Source: Oehlia diaphana
Taxonomy: Eukaryota; Glomeromycota; Glomeromycetes; Glomerales; Glomeraceae
Reading direction: 5' to 3'
Assembly: GCA_003833135.1 (NCBI GenBank)
Contig: QZLH01000195.1
Coordinates: 20,302 to 84,301, forward strand
DNA: 64,000 nucleotides
Shown: one piece after another, positions 1-10,572 of the stretch
How the letters are laid out: every line of letters begins with the position of its first letter
Position numbering within the stretch: position 1 is the stretch's first letter
Made by a program: the position numbers and the translations under genes
Notes under the pieces: model-generated
Seen by the model: the letters and a program-made list of their open reading frames with translations, nothing else
Databases searched by the model: none
What the model was told of the DNA's origin: nothing

Positions 1-540
1 ACTTATTAATATATATGTTATTAAATATGATATTTACATGACATGTTAAAAATTCCTATTAATATTATTTAAAAAGCATTATAAAATACTACCAAAAAAA
101 TCACCACTGATAGCAAAGTATACTCAGGTGATGAATAGACACCCAGCCAAACTGCTGGGCTGAGCTTAGGCTGAGGTGTTTATTTATCACTTGAGTAAAC
201 TGTCACATTGGGGTTCATACTATACTCATCACGCTGACCTGACACCACTCACTCTGTAGCACTCTTATGTTACACACTGCCAAATGTCACCATACTATAC
301 TTATCACCCCAACCTGACACCACTCCTTTCTGTAATACCGGTAAAATAATGTGTGTGAAGCATACACAAGTGATGAATCCCACACCAAATCACGTGTTTG
401 GCCCGTCATGTTACTCATCACCTGTGTAAACTGTCACATAGGGGACCATACACCACACAGGTGCTCGACCCTACACCACTCATCTCCGTATCACTCATGT
501 AGACATACATAGGTATCCATACACTACATGTTATCATAAC
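1..540. repeat. Degenerate interspersed repeat block, no gene
   Basis: Imperfectly repeated blocks fill this stretch. A block containing GTAAACTGTCACAT occurs near 193 and 429. A block reading CATACTATACTCATCAC then CTGACACCACTC occurs near 217 and, slightly changed, near 292. GTGATGAAT recurs near 128 and 371. A short CCCAGC/GCTGGG inverted pair lies near 143-160. The same wording (ATACACAGGTGATGAATAG, then CGTGTTTGG) recurs at about 12569-12620, so this is a dispersed repeat in the window. No reading frame of note. Origin, transposon or satellite, is undetermined. Confidence 0.6.
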
Positions 541-721
541 ACCCTATTATTAGAAAAAAAAAATTTGAAGAAAAAATTTCTGTAAGATTTTATTATATCT
601 ATAACAATCTTATTGACGTTATTAAAAAATGTTTCGTTATGTTTATTATTAATAATAATAATAAAAATATTGCGAAATATTTTTTTTGCAAATGTGATAT
701 ATCACGTGACCGATAATATGT

Positions 722-935
722 AACAACTGGTGTTGATCATCCAGGGTAATGTTTGCATCCAGGGTAAATGTTCAAAAATCCCGGGTGATCACCCGGGATG
801 TATCCAGGGTCATCCTGGATTTTTGAACAGTACGGCGCTTGGTAATCCAGGGTAAATCCTGGATACATCCCGGGTAGCTACCCTGAATGCATCCAGGGTG
901 GCCACCCGGGATTTTTGAACAGTATGGCGCATTAT
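722..935. repeat. Cluster of CCCGGGT/ATCCAGGGT palindromes
   Basis: Short palindromic words are packed together: ATCCAGGGT, CCCGGGTGATCACCCGGG (a perfect palindrome at about 781-798), ATCCTGGAT, CCCGGGTAGCTACCC and GGGTGGCCACCCGGG. Two subunits end with the same phrase, GGATTTTTGAACAGTA followed by C or T and GGCGC, at about 816-839 and 909-932. The inverse, TTCAAAAATCCCGGG, is at 771. It looks like a foldback element, probably nested copies. The short minus-strand frame through it has no support as a gene. Confidence 0.65.
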
Positions 936-1749
936 AAAGAATGATACTTTTGCCTCCCTGGAACACTTTAAGATTTCCCTTATACATATGTGTACAAGTT
1001 CATGTGATTTTCAAATTTACCAGCAAGTTTCCAGATATTGGGACAAAAATGTTCAGAAAATATCCAGGTAATATACGGAACGAATTATATATCGAAAATG
1101 AATGTCCAGAAAACAGCACGCACCATGTAACATCCTATTCGAAGAAAATTTAAGCGAAAGTTTCATACTTTTATTTATGTAAACCTCAAGAAAGACTTAC
1201 GAGTTACGAAAAACCTTATGTATGTAGTTGCTTAATTTATAAATATTGTATTGATTAAACATTTTTTTTTTTTTCTTTAGAAGTCGGAATGGTAATTAGA
1301 AAAATAAAAGAGATACTCAGATACATCGTACATATGCTAAAGTATAAATTACTAAAACCGTAAGTGGACAACCCTTGTTTAAAAAAAGGCTAAATATAGA
1401 AACATTGTCGCTACATATGTAGTCTAAATTGATTTACTATTTTCAGACATGTCACGTGATTCTGCATAACGTTTCAGTTATTAGGGGTAGGGGCTATGGT
1501 AAAAGAAAGGTTTCATATATTTATTTACCCGAATATAATGTATTTTGTTAATTATGAAATATCTTTTTTAAGAAATATTTAACAAGATGGGAGTTACAAC
1601 AAATTAATAAGATTTTCTGAGAAATTTACTATTAAAGGGTACAATAGGTACAATCAAAAAGAAATAAATAAGCCTTTTTTTTTCTTTTTTTTTTTAAAAA
1701 AAAACAAAAAAAAAAATTTGAACTTACTCTCTCAATTACTTTCACAAAA
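936..1749. other. Gene-free upstream region of the first kinase
   Basis: AT-rich, with homopolymer runs at 1261-1275 and 1677-1720 just before the kinase start. A TCACGTGA palindrome lies near 1452. The plus-strand frame at 941-1153 has no recognisable domain and is treated as chance. Confidence 0.5.
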
Positions 1750-3002
1750 ATGATCACCGATAAATCATCCCGCCTTGTCGGAGTGACAAGTGGAAATATA
1801 TCAATTGATAATTTTATTAAAGCAACGCGAAAAAATAAATCCAACATTGACAAATGCATGAAGTGGTTTGAATTCGAAAAATTTGTAAATTTAAAACAAA
1901 TAGGTGAAGGTGGTTTCGCAAAAGTATATTCAGCGACTTGGTTACATGGAGGAAAAAAATTTATTTATACAGATCCAGTAACCAAAACTAAAAAAATTCG
2001 TACATATCCAAATACTGTTGCACTTAAAAGTATTAAAGGGTCAAATGAAATTTCTGCTGAATATTTAAACGAGGTAATTATTTAATACATTTATATACTT
2101 GATCTTTTATTTTTAATAATAAAAAAAAAAATTAATGATTTTTTTAAAAATAGCTGGAAGTTTATCATAAATTGACACTAGATAATGTATCATTACCGTT
2201 TTATGGAATTACAAAAGATCCAAACAGTTCAGAATTTATGATGGTAACAAACCTTGCAGAGCAAGGATGTCTACGATCCTTATTAGGAGAAAGGTTTACC
2301 GAATTAAATTGGCAATATAAATTACTTATATTATTATATATTATAATAGAATTAAAAATTTTGCATGAACAAGGAATATGTCATAAAGATCTTCATAGCG
2401 GAAACATATTACGATCACTAGGTCGTTATTATTTAACAGATTTTGGATTATCGGGACCATCAAATAAATCTTCAGATAAAATTTATGGTGTTTTAGGTTA
2501 TTTAGCTCCCGAGGTGTTAAAGGGAAAACAATATTGTAGTCATGCTGATATTTATAGTTTTGGCGTTATGATGACAGAATTGTCATCTGGTTTCCCCCCT
2601 TATCTTAATAAAAGTATGAGTGAAACTACTCTTGCTTTATCTATTTGTGATGGATTAAGACCCGACTTTGGTAAAGGTACTCCCGAAATTTATAGAAGTT
2701 TAGCCAATAAATGTATGAATGCAAATCCCGATAAGAGACCAACTGCAAGTGAATTAGAAGAGAATATGTTATATTTGTATAATTGTTTATGTGGAAATAT
2801 TAGTGGAGACGACGCTAAAAAAATTAAAGTGGAATTTGACATAGCTGATAAAGAAATTCCAAATGTTCAATCATTATTTAAAAAAAGTTCAAAACATTCT
2901 AACTTAATGTTTGTAAGTAAACAGTTAGGTTTTAATGATATAATAGAAACTTCTGTATACGATAGTAAGTATGAAATTACAAACTTGTCAACTTGTTCTT
3001 AA
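1750..3002 (+). CDS. Protein kinase (fungal TKL-like family), two exons
   Basis: Predicted Ser/Thr or Tyr-kinase-like enzyme. I join exon 1750-2073 to exon 2154-3002 (phase 0 intron, GTAATT...TAG), giving 390 residues. The junction restores the helix-C region (EYLNE then LEVYHKL). Seen: glycine loop GEGGFAKVY, ATP lysine K93 in VALKS, catalytic loop HKDLHSGN with D187 (Arg of HRD replaced by Lys), DFG at 204-206, and an APE-like PEV after LGYLA. All key catalytic residues are present, so activity is plausible. Unlike the kinases at 39-57 kb it lacks the N-terminal Cys pairs. A GTAAGT donor at 2965 offers an alternative 3' end with extra exons (3050-3099, then from 3157) that could add a tail, though the most acidic reading of the last exon is out of frame. 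A decayed paralogue lies at 5160-5745. Confidence 0.85.
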
Positions 3003-3190
3003 ATATTTATATACGATCATTAATATTAAATTACTCACTTTTTAATCAGATTTAGATTCAGGTCTAATAGGGCTCAATTTATCAGGTGAATATTTATCTG
3101 TAAGTCTTATGCAATTATTAATTTAAACTTATATATTTATTAAAATTCTATATTAGATGATATCGGTGAGGACAATGAAGATGATGATAA

Positions 3191-3544
3191 TGAAGATTGA
3201 TATTTTAAATGCATATTAAATATATAGATTATATTCAATCATTGTTTACCCTATTTATGTTCGTAGATTGTAATAAGATTTAAACTGTATGATAATTTCC
3301 TATTTATATTCTTTTACCTCTTATACTTTTTTAATTTTCATCAAAATAAAATCAAAAAAGGTTTTTGCGTAGTGCAATAAACAAATAATTTTTATTTAAA
3401 CTTATTTAATTTTTAAAATATTGTCGATAAAGACAGATAATACTATAAATATTGTATCGATTATTCATTTTTCTGAACGAGTATTTATATATATAATATC
3501 ATACATTAATCATGAACCATCTTCTATAAATTAATAATTCACCA
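3191..3544. repeat. 3' flank of kinase, duplicated at about 5930-6290
   Basis: No gene. Words such as AAAAAGGTTTTTGC and CATTAATCATGAAC, with the ATATATAATATCAT stretch between, recur in the same order at about 6058-6290. This shows the kinase/Ulp1 interval was duplicated as a block. Confidence 0.7.
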
Positions 3545-4830
3545 AGGCACAAAAAATCCATCTTCAAATATGAGAATAGAACGTGGTCGTCAAATGTTCT
3601 TTAATTGGTTATTATTATTATTCGTTATATTCCCATTTTTCACTGGTTTCCAAAACTTACAAAGTTGAAGCTGCTGGCCAACAGGTAACAATTCTGAATT
3701 ACTATTTCCCATACCATTTTCAAGCGGAAATAATTCATTTACTTCAGTGGTACAATAAGCACTGAAGCACCCCTGATATATTTAACAAAGGTCATTGAGA
3801 ACAACGCGTTAGTTTGCTGTAGTAAATTATTCACTCTGTAGTACTTCCATTCATTCATGTCGTAACTTGCTTTCTTCTTGTCTTTGTACTCTCCCTCGAC
3901 ATAATGTTAAATAATAATAGCACTGATTCGTTACATCCTTTACTCATTGAATCATAATATTCTAATCAGTATTCTTTAATGTTTTGACCAACAAAGCTGA
4001 TGAATTTGCAATGTTGCTAACATATCGAGAGAAAATACAACTTCACCTCTAGCTACACTCGAATATCAGTAATGTATAGAATAAAGTATTGAACATATGT
4101 ATTTTAAGGTATTTTCCCGTTTACTAGCGACACGTTTGAGCATTAGCTCGATTAAAAGTTATCATTTCATCATTTAACCAGCTTCGTTTTTAAGAGTTAA
4201 TTGGGTCATTTTCACGTACTAAAATCCAACTTCCTCTATAAGAATTTTGTCACCGAATTCAACATAACGACAAGCTTCTCAGCTTGCTCTAATGTCAATG
4301 AGAGATACCCATCGCAGTCTCGTAAACTTCTAGTGACGGACGACTCACAATATCAAAATAGAGTAATTCACGGCCTTAAAGTTATCATTATTCTTATATG
4401 TTTAATCGTGGTATGTATACTCATTTCCCCGACTTTTTCAAGATATGGCAATTCTTCTTAGCTGCATATTCACGATTTTCCTTTATAATTTTTTCATTTT
4501 TTAGATACACCTCTTTGAAATGACCTCTGTTGATCATCTTATTCTCCTTGTGGCATTAATACTCGTTTACTATTTTCAAACTTATTTACTGCTCTTACAC
4601 CATGAATTTAATCTATTTATATCTGAGGGCCAAGAAGCTCAAATGAATAAATTTGTTCAAATTTCTTTAGGTATAGTAAGGTTATCGTACATGCGTCTCC
4701 ATCAACGTTAAAAGTAGCTCTTTTATAAACTCAACCAATGAATCTGAACGAGTCTTGGCGACGGAGAGTAGTTGTATGAAGGTGTCGGGCTTGATGGCTT
4801 GTCCGTACTGAAACAAACGACGGTGTCAAG
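3545..4830 (-). pseudogene. Decayed Ulp1-like SUMO protease copy
   Basis: On the minus strand this tracks the intact Ulp1-like gene at 6315-8321 almost end to end with many indels and stops. Matching plus-strand phrases include CCCATTTTTCACTGGTT (3628), TTTGCTGTAGTAAATTATTC (3813, gene: TTTGCTGAGGTAAATTATTC at 6585) and ATTCAACATAACGACAAGC (4257). The catalytic Asp-Cys region near 3800 has a deletion, and reading frames change repeatedly. Short plus-strand frames here are shadows. Non-functional copy from tandem duplication of the kinase-Ulp1 pair. Confidence 0.85.
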
Positions 4831-5159
4831 CTAGCTATAGAAGTATGATCATTATTCTTTCTGAGAAGGTTTTTTCAATATGAAGGTAATTTCCTACAGC
4901 TCTAGGTGACTGTTTTCGAATCTTGAGAGTGGGCTCATCGGATCTTTTGATCCAGGTTTTATGGAATTAGTTGTGCCAACATTATAATATCAAAGGAAAA
5001 GCAAGGGATATAATTCAATTTTTAAAATCTAATAGAGTTAGACAGTATTTAGATCCGGAAACGCTATATTATTGAATAATACTCCGACAAAAATATATTT
5101 ATACTCGTGAAAAGCAAGATATACAACTATCGAACACGTGATATCAAATAATAACTGAT
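4831..5159. other. Spacer before the kinase pseudogene
   Basis: No gene seen. It holds the junction between the decayed Ulp1 copy and the decayed kinase copy. A CACGTG palindrome lies near 5136. Confidence 0.45.
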
Positions 5160-5745
5160 CTACAATCAAAATGAATCGATGATAATAAAATAACTGATGA
5201 ATCAAAACCACCATACCTTACCGAAAAGTTAAGTGGAAATAAATCAATTGATAATTTTTTTAGAAACGAGTAAAAATTAAATTCATATAATAATGACAAG
5301 TGTATAGAGTAGTTTGAGTTCGAAAAATTTCGAAAATTTAAAACAAATGGATGCATGAATGCTCTTATAAGCCATAAATTTCGAAAGACCCTTATAGACA
5401 AAACATAAGTGCATGGATGGTTAATCCTGTGAAGAGACCAATTGCAAGTTATTTAAAAATGAATATATCATATTGGTATTAGTAATGATGCTGCTAATAA
5501 AATTAAAGTGGAATTAGATATAGCTGATAAAGAAAAAAATGTTTATTCTAAATATGTAAGGAAACAGTTAGATTTTAATAGAATAACGAATTATTCTCTT
5601 TTAATTAGATTTATAATAGAGCTCAAATTGTTATGTGAATACTTATCTAGAAATCATATAAATTATAAAAAATTAATCTACCTATATATTAACTATTATT
5701 TAATAGATGATATAAAGACAACGACGAGTCTAATAATATTTTAAG
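5160..5745 (+). pseudogene. Truncated, decayed copy of the kinase at 1750-3002
   Basis: Plus-strand similarity to the intact kinase. AAGTGGAAATAAATCAATTG (5228) matches AAGTGGAAATATATCAATTG of exon 1. GAGTTCGAAAAATTTCGAAA matches the pre-kinase segment. AAGAGACCAATTGCAAGT (5433) matches the C-lobe. TAGCTGATAAAGAAA and AAACAGTTAGATTTTAATA match the C-terminal tail. The whole catalytic core between them is deleted and stops interrupt the rest. It is the partner of the intact Ulp1 gene in the second tandem unit. Confidence 0.8.
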
Positions 5746-6314
5746 GTACATATATCACTTAGGGGGATGATATGAAGACAGCAACCAGTCTATAATATTT
5801 TAAGGCATATATATCACTTAGGACATTTATATACTCATCCGATCGCTTTCGATACGCCTTCGATACTCTAACTTTTGTTCTTGATTAATGAAAACATTCC
5901 TGGCAAATGCTTTCACCAGTATATAATATAACCACACAATGTTGTATTTTATTTATATTAATTTATAACAAAAAATCAATGTATAATAAATACGTTAACT
6001 TCTTTCATACCTTTAGAACTCTCGTCAATATATTTAATATATTACATAAATAAATCAAAAAGGTTTTTGCATAGTGCAAACTAATCATAATTTTTTAATT
6101 AAACTTAATATTTAATTTTAAAATGTTTCTAATATTGATAGAGAGAGAATATAAGAAAAATAATACTATAAATATTATCTCAATTTTGAACTTTGCTGAG
6201 TGGGTATTTTATATATATATAATATCATCCATTAATCATGAACTATCTTCCATTCATTAATAATTCACCAAAAACACAAAAATTCATAGGAATAAAAACG
6301 TATAATTATCTTAA
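5746..6314. repeat. Second copy of the kinase-to-Ulp1 spacer
   Basis: No gene. Contains a local duplication (TAAGGTACATATATCACTTA at 5741 and TAAGGCATATATATCACTTA near 5802). Its right half mirrors 3340-3545. Confidence 0.6.
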
Positions 6315-8321
6315 TTACCTAATATACAATTGATCCTCGAATGTTCTTTTTTGGCCTGAAGAATTAACATAATTATTAGTTATACTCCCATTTTTCACTG
6401 GTTCTGAGACTTTACAAGGTTGAAGTTGCTGGTCAACAGGCAACAACTCTGAATCTATTATTTCCCACATCATTTTCAAGCGAAAGTATTTCATGTACCT
6501 CGGTGGAGTAAAAAGCACTGAAGCACCTCTACTGATGTGTTCAGCGAAGGTCATCGAGAACACACCACAATCGTACGCGTTAGTTTGCTGAGGTAAATTA
6601 TTCACTCTGTAGTACTTCCATTCACTCGTATCGTAGCTTGACGCCTTCTTCTTGTCCTTGTACTCTTCCTCAACATAATGTTTCAATAACGACAACACTG
6701 ATTCATTACATCCTTTACTCATTGAATCATAATATTCCAATCGGCGTTCTTTAATATTGATGACCGCCAAAGCCCAATGAATTTGTAAATGTATAGGAAC
6801 GATCACCATGTCGAGAGAAAATATATCAAGTTTAGCTCTCTTTGTAATCCTAGCTACACCTGAATATCCTTTTTTCTCCAGTAATGGGTAGAAAAAAGTA
6901 TTAAACATATGTATTTTCGGGTATTTCTCCGGTTCTCTAGCGGCGCGTTTGAGAATCAGCTCGACATAAAAGTTTATCACTTCATCATTTAACCAGCCTC
7001 GTTTTTTAAGAGTAATTAGGTCATTTCCACGCACCGAAACCTTATCCCCCTCTACAAGAATCTTGTCACCTGAATTCAACATAACGACAAGCTTCTCAGC
7101 TTGTTCTAATGTCAATGAGGGATACCCATCACATTGAATCCAGTCTCGTAAACGTCTTGTGGCAGACCTCTTCTTATTTGTCAAGTTACCATTATATAGT
7201 GATGACTCATTACGCGGCGATTTAAGTGATAATTCACGACATATATAAGCCTTAAGGTTATCATTATTCTTATTTTCTTCTTTTATATGCTTAATCGCGG
7301 CTTGTACTCCCATTTCTTCGACTGTTTCGAGACATCGCAATTCTTCTTGGATTTCTTCTTTAGTTGCATATTCTCGATTTTCTTCCATAATTTGTTCGCT
7401 TTCCTTAGATATACTTTCTTGTAACTCCCTCGATCCATCTTCAATTGAAAATACTTCCGGATTCTCTTTATATTGCAATACTAGTGTTTTATAACACCAT
7501 TCATCTTCTTCTTCGGTTTTTTTAAGTCTTTGAAATGACCTCCGCTGATCACCTGTTCTCCTATTGTAATATGACCAACATAATGTTTCTTGTGGCAATA
7601 ATACTCGTTGATTGTCTTCAGACTTTTCTACTACTCTTTCTACATTCACTATCGACTTATTCCATATCCATGAATTTAGTTTATTATATATCTGAGGGTC
7701 AAGAAGCTCAAGTGAATTTATCTGTTCAAATGTCTTCGTATTATAATAGGTATAACAAGATTGTTGTATACATGTCTTCACCAATTGTGGAGGTGGAGGT
7801 AGCTCTTTTGTAAACTCAATCGAAGAAGCTGAGCTAAGTCTTGGCGATAGGGAGTAGTTATGTGTTGAAACATATGAAGGTGTCGGGCTTGACCGTACTG
7901 AAACATACGACGGTGTCGGGCTAGCTATAGGTGTAGAGTAATTATACGTAGGATCTTTTAGGCCATTTATGCCTTTTTCTGCTCGTTTCTGAAATGTAAG
8001 GGGAATTAAAGGTCTTGATCTTTCGATGGTTGTATCGGCTACACCTAATCTAGCTGGTGACTTAAACTTCTCGGCTACACCAAATTTATTCTCATATGAT
8101 TCTAACAAATTCTTTGAAATAGCTGGTGACTTAAACTTCTCGGCTACACCAAAAGTATTCTCATATAATTCTAATAAATCTTTTGGAACATTGGTATATC
8201 GTTGTTTTGATATTTTTTTAAGTCTGACAATTCTTTCTTGTGCTTTTCGTTCTTGTCTTCTCATCGTTATTCGACCATGCATAACTCTTTTCTCTGGGCT
8301 TTTGGAACCCCAACATTCCAT
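6315..8321 (-). CDS. Ulp1/SENP-like SUMO (or NEDD8) protease, C48 family
   Basis: Single open frame, 668 residues from the ATG at 8321 (an open extension upstream to 8402 has only a TTG and is not used, because truncated paralogues share the MECWGSKSP start). The C-terminal third is a C48 cysteine peptidase: WLNDEVINFY substrate-groove motif, H515 in IHWALAVI, D532 in YYDSM, Q579 and C585 in PQQTNAYDCG. The complete triad plus oxyanion Gln implies an active deconjugating enzyme. Family members cleave SUMO precursors and conjugates in the nucleus or at pores. The N-terminal 430 residues are low in recognisable domains, basic near the start (RRQERKAQERIVRLKK), Ser/Pro-rich around 110-170, and carry a 23-residue tandem duplication (DNA period 69 nt, 8051-8188). 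SUMO versus another ubiquitin-like substrate cannot be decided from sequence alone. Confidence 0.9.
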   Translation of the reverse strand: MECWGSKSPEKRVMHGRITMRRQERKAQERIVRLKKISKQRYTNVPKDLLELYENTFGVAEKFKSPAISKNLLESYENKFGVAEKFKSPARLGVADTTIERSRPLIPLTFQKRAEKGINGLKDPTYNYSTPIASPTPSYVSVRSSPTPSYVSTHNYSLSPRLSSASSIEFTKELPPPPQLVKTCIQQSCYTYYNTKTFEQINSLELLDPQIYNKLNSWIWNKSIVNVERVVEKSEDNQRVLLPQETLCWSYYNRRTGDQRRSFQRLKKTEEEDEWCYKTLVLQYKENPEVFSIEDGSRELQESISKESEQIMEENREYATKEEIQEELRCLETVEEMGVQAAIKHIKEENKNNDNLKAYICRELSLKSPRNESSLYNGNLTNKKRSATRRLRDWIQCDGYPSLTLEQAEKLVVMLNSGDKILVEGDKVSVRGNDLITLKKRGWLNDEVINFYVELILKRAAREPEKYPKIHMFNTFFYPLLEKKGYSGVARITKRAKLDIFSLDMVIVPIHLQIHWALAVINIKERRLEYYDSMSKGCNESVLSLLKHYVEEEYKDKKKASSYDTSEWKYYRVNNLPQQTNAYDCGVFSMTFAEHISRGASVLFTPPRYMKYFRLKMMWEIIDSELLPVDQQLQPCKVSEPVKNGSITNNYVNSSGQKRTFEDQLYIR

Positions 8322-8419
8322 TTTGAAGTAAAATAAAAACTGTGAAAAATGGTTCGTATGTTTAGAAAAAAAACTAAATCTGGATTGAAAAAAAATTTGC
8401 AATTAGCCCAAAATATAAA

Positions 8420-8660
8420 AACAGGTATTAACAAAATAAATCGTCCAAATAAACAAGTTTAATGGACCTTAAGTCAGATCTAACCTTGTGTCTGCTGCGA
8501 TCTATAAAACCGTGAAATAAAATCCTTTGAAATGAAGTAGATTATTTTCTCGCTCTAGAAAAACGACAAAAAACAATGCATGTGTTAGTCCAAAAAAGGA
8601 AGAGTAAATACTAGAAGCTTATACAATTATTTATTGATCACGTGACTCGATTTATTAAAC
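8420..8660 (-). promoter_or_regulatory. Conserved upstream module of the Ulp1-like gene
   Basis: This block is copied with the gene's 5' half at about 9735-9960, 13528-13745, 15003-15145 and, weakly, 16290-16400. Constant words are AAACAAGTTTAATGGACC, TCAGATCTAACCTTGTGTC, ATCTATAAAACCGTGAAATA and TTGATCACGTGACTC. The CTATAAAACC and CACGTG words are candidate core-promoter and E-box-type sites, but no transcription start can be seen. Orientation follows the minus-strand gene. Its role as a promoter is inferred from position. Confidence 0.5.
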
Positions 8661-8879
8661 ATCTGAAATTTAGCATAATTATAATAATAACGATGAAATA
8701 GGTAAATATATTTATTTGAATTGTCCATAAAATTTCATATTTTGTTAAATTCTTATCATTTAATGTGCAAATATATCTAAAGAACAAAAATCGCCAGTAG
8801 TAATACCTTTAAAAAATAAAACACCTTATCGAAAAGGTAAAAATGGTTTGTAGTATATTCACCATCCAACTTCTCGATT

Positions 8880-9658
8880 TCTTTTGCAATCTTTTCCTTT
8901 CTTTAGATATATTTTCTTATATCCTTTTCGATTCAGCTTCAATTGAAAATTCTTTTGGATTCTCTATATATTGTATCTTATTCTTCATCCTCATCGGTTT
9001 TTTTTGTCTTTGAAATGACCTCTGTTCTCTATTGTAATATGACCAACATTCTTGTGCCACTAATACTCGTTGATTGCCTTCAGATTTTATTACTACTTTC
9101 TACATTTACTATCGACTTATTACATATCCATGAATTTAGTTTATTATATATCTGATGGTCAAGAAGTTCAAATGAATTTATCTGTTCAAATGTCTTCGTG
9201 TTATAATAGGTATAACAAATACATTTCTTCACCAATTGTGGAGGTAGAGGTTGCTCTTTTGTAATTTCAATCGAAAAAGCTGAGCTAAGTCTTGGCGATA
9301 GGGAGTAGTTATGTGTTGAAACATATGAAGGTGTCGGGCTAGCTATAGGTGTAAAATAATTATACTTAGGATCTTTTAGGCCATTTATGCCTTTTTCTGC
9401 TCGTTTCTGAAATGTAAGGGGAATTAAAGGTCTTGATCTTCGATAGTTGTATCGGCTACACCTAATCTAGCTAATGACTTAAACTTCCAAAAGTATTCTC
9501 ATATAATTCTAATAAATTTTTTTGAACATTTGTTTTGATATTTTTATAAGTCTAACAATTCTTTCTTGTGCTTTTCGTTCTTGTCTTCTCTTCGTTGTTC
9601 GACCATGCATAACTCTTTTCTCTGGGCTTTTGGAACCCCAACATGATTCCATTTTTAA
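8880..9658 (-). pseudogene. Truncated 5'-half copy of the Ulp1-like gene (copy B)
   Basis: Minus-strand copy of residues 1 to about 290 of the gene at 6315-8321, starting at the equivalent ATG (about 9658-9656; short frame reads SKSPEKRVMHGR). It has frameshifts and lacks the protease domain. The matching plus-strand text GGTGTCGGGCTAGCTATAGG occurs near 9330. Copy junction: sequence upstream of the intact gene runs directly into mid-gene sequence near 8840-8880, the signature of a tandem duplication with one end inside the gene. Confidence 0.85.
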
Positions 9659-9734
9659 ACTGTGAAAAATGGTTCGTAAGTTTAGAAAAAAACTAAATCT
9701 GGACTGAAAAAAAAATTGGCAATTAGCCAAAATA

Positions 9735-10140
9735 TAAAAACAGGTTTAAACGAAATAAATCGTCCAAATAAACAAGTTTAATGGACCTTAAGTCAGATCT
9801 AACCTTGTGTCTGCTACGATCTATAAAACCGTGAAATAAATCCTTTGAAATGTAGATTTTCTAGAAAAATGACACACACACAATGCATGTGTTAGTCCAA
9901 AAAAGGAAGAGTAAATACTAGAAGCATATACTATTATTTCTTGATCACGTGACTCGATTTAATTAACATCTGAAATTCAGCATAATTATAATAACGATGA
10001 AATAGGTATCCATAAAAAATCCATATTTTGTTAAATTCTTATCATTTAATATGCATATATATCTAAATAACAAAAATCGCCAGTAGTAATACCTTTATTA
10101 AAATAAAACACCTTATCGAAAAGGTAAAAATGGTCTGTAG
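9735..10140. repeat. Copy of Ulp1 upstream flank
   Basis: Direct duplicate of about 8410-8840. The phrases TCAGATCTAACCTTGTGTCTG, GATCACGTGACTCGATTT and AAAACACCTTATCGAAAAGG occur in the same order. No gene. Confidence 0.8.
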
Positions 10141-10572
10141 TATATTCACCATCAAACTTCTCGATTTCTTTTCCAATCTTTTCCTTTCTTTAAATATATT
10201 TCCTTATATCCTTTTCGATTCAGCTTCAATTGAAAATACTTTTTGATTCTCTACATATTGTATCTTATTCTTTATCTTCATCGGTTTTTTTTAAGTCTTT
10301 AAAAAGACCTCTGTTCTATGACCAACATTCTTGTGTCACTAATACTCGCTCTTCAGACTTTTCTATATTCACTGTCGATTTATTACATATCCATTAATTT
10401 AATTTATTATATCTGAGTCAAGGAGTTTATCTGTTCAAATGTCTTCGTATTATAATAGGATAACAAGATTGTTGTATAAATGCCTTCACCAATCGTGGAG
10501 AATCGAAGAAGCTGAGCTAAGTCTTGGTGATAGGGAGTAGTTATGTGTTGAAACATATGAAGGTGTCGGGTA
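10141..10572 (-). pseudogene. Truncated Ulp1-like copy C
   Basis: Minus-strand similarity to the mid part of the Ulp1 N-terminal half (for example TCTTCGTATTATAATAGG near 10442 and AAGTCTTGGTGATAGGGAG near 10518). It breaks off at about 10572, where the Mss4-bearing segment begins abruptly, so a duplication or insertion boundary lies here. Confidence 0.75.

Noticed and set aside
1..540. Possible CRISPR-like array of direct repeats
   Set aside because: Repeat spacing and wording are irregular, and the genome is eukaryotic.
7535..8331. Plus-strand frames opposite the Ulp1-like gene
   Set aside because: Shadows of the minus-strand coding frame, which has the catalytic motifs.
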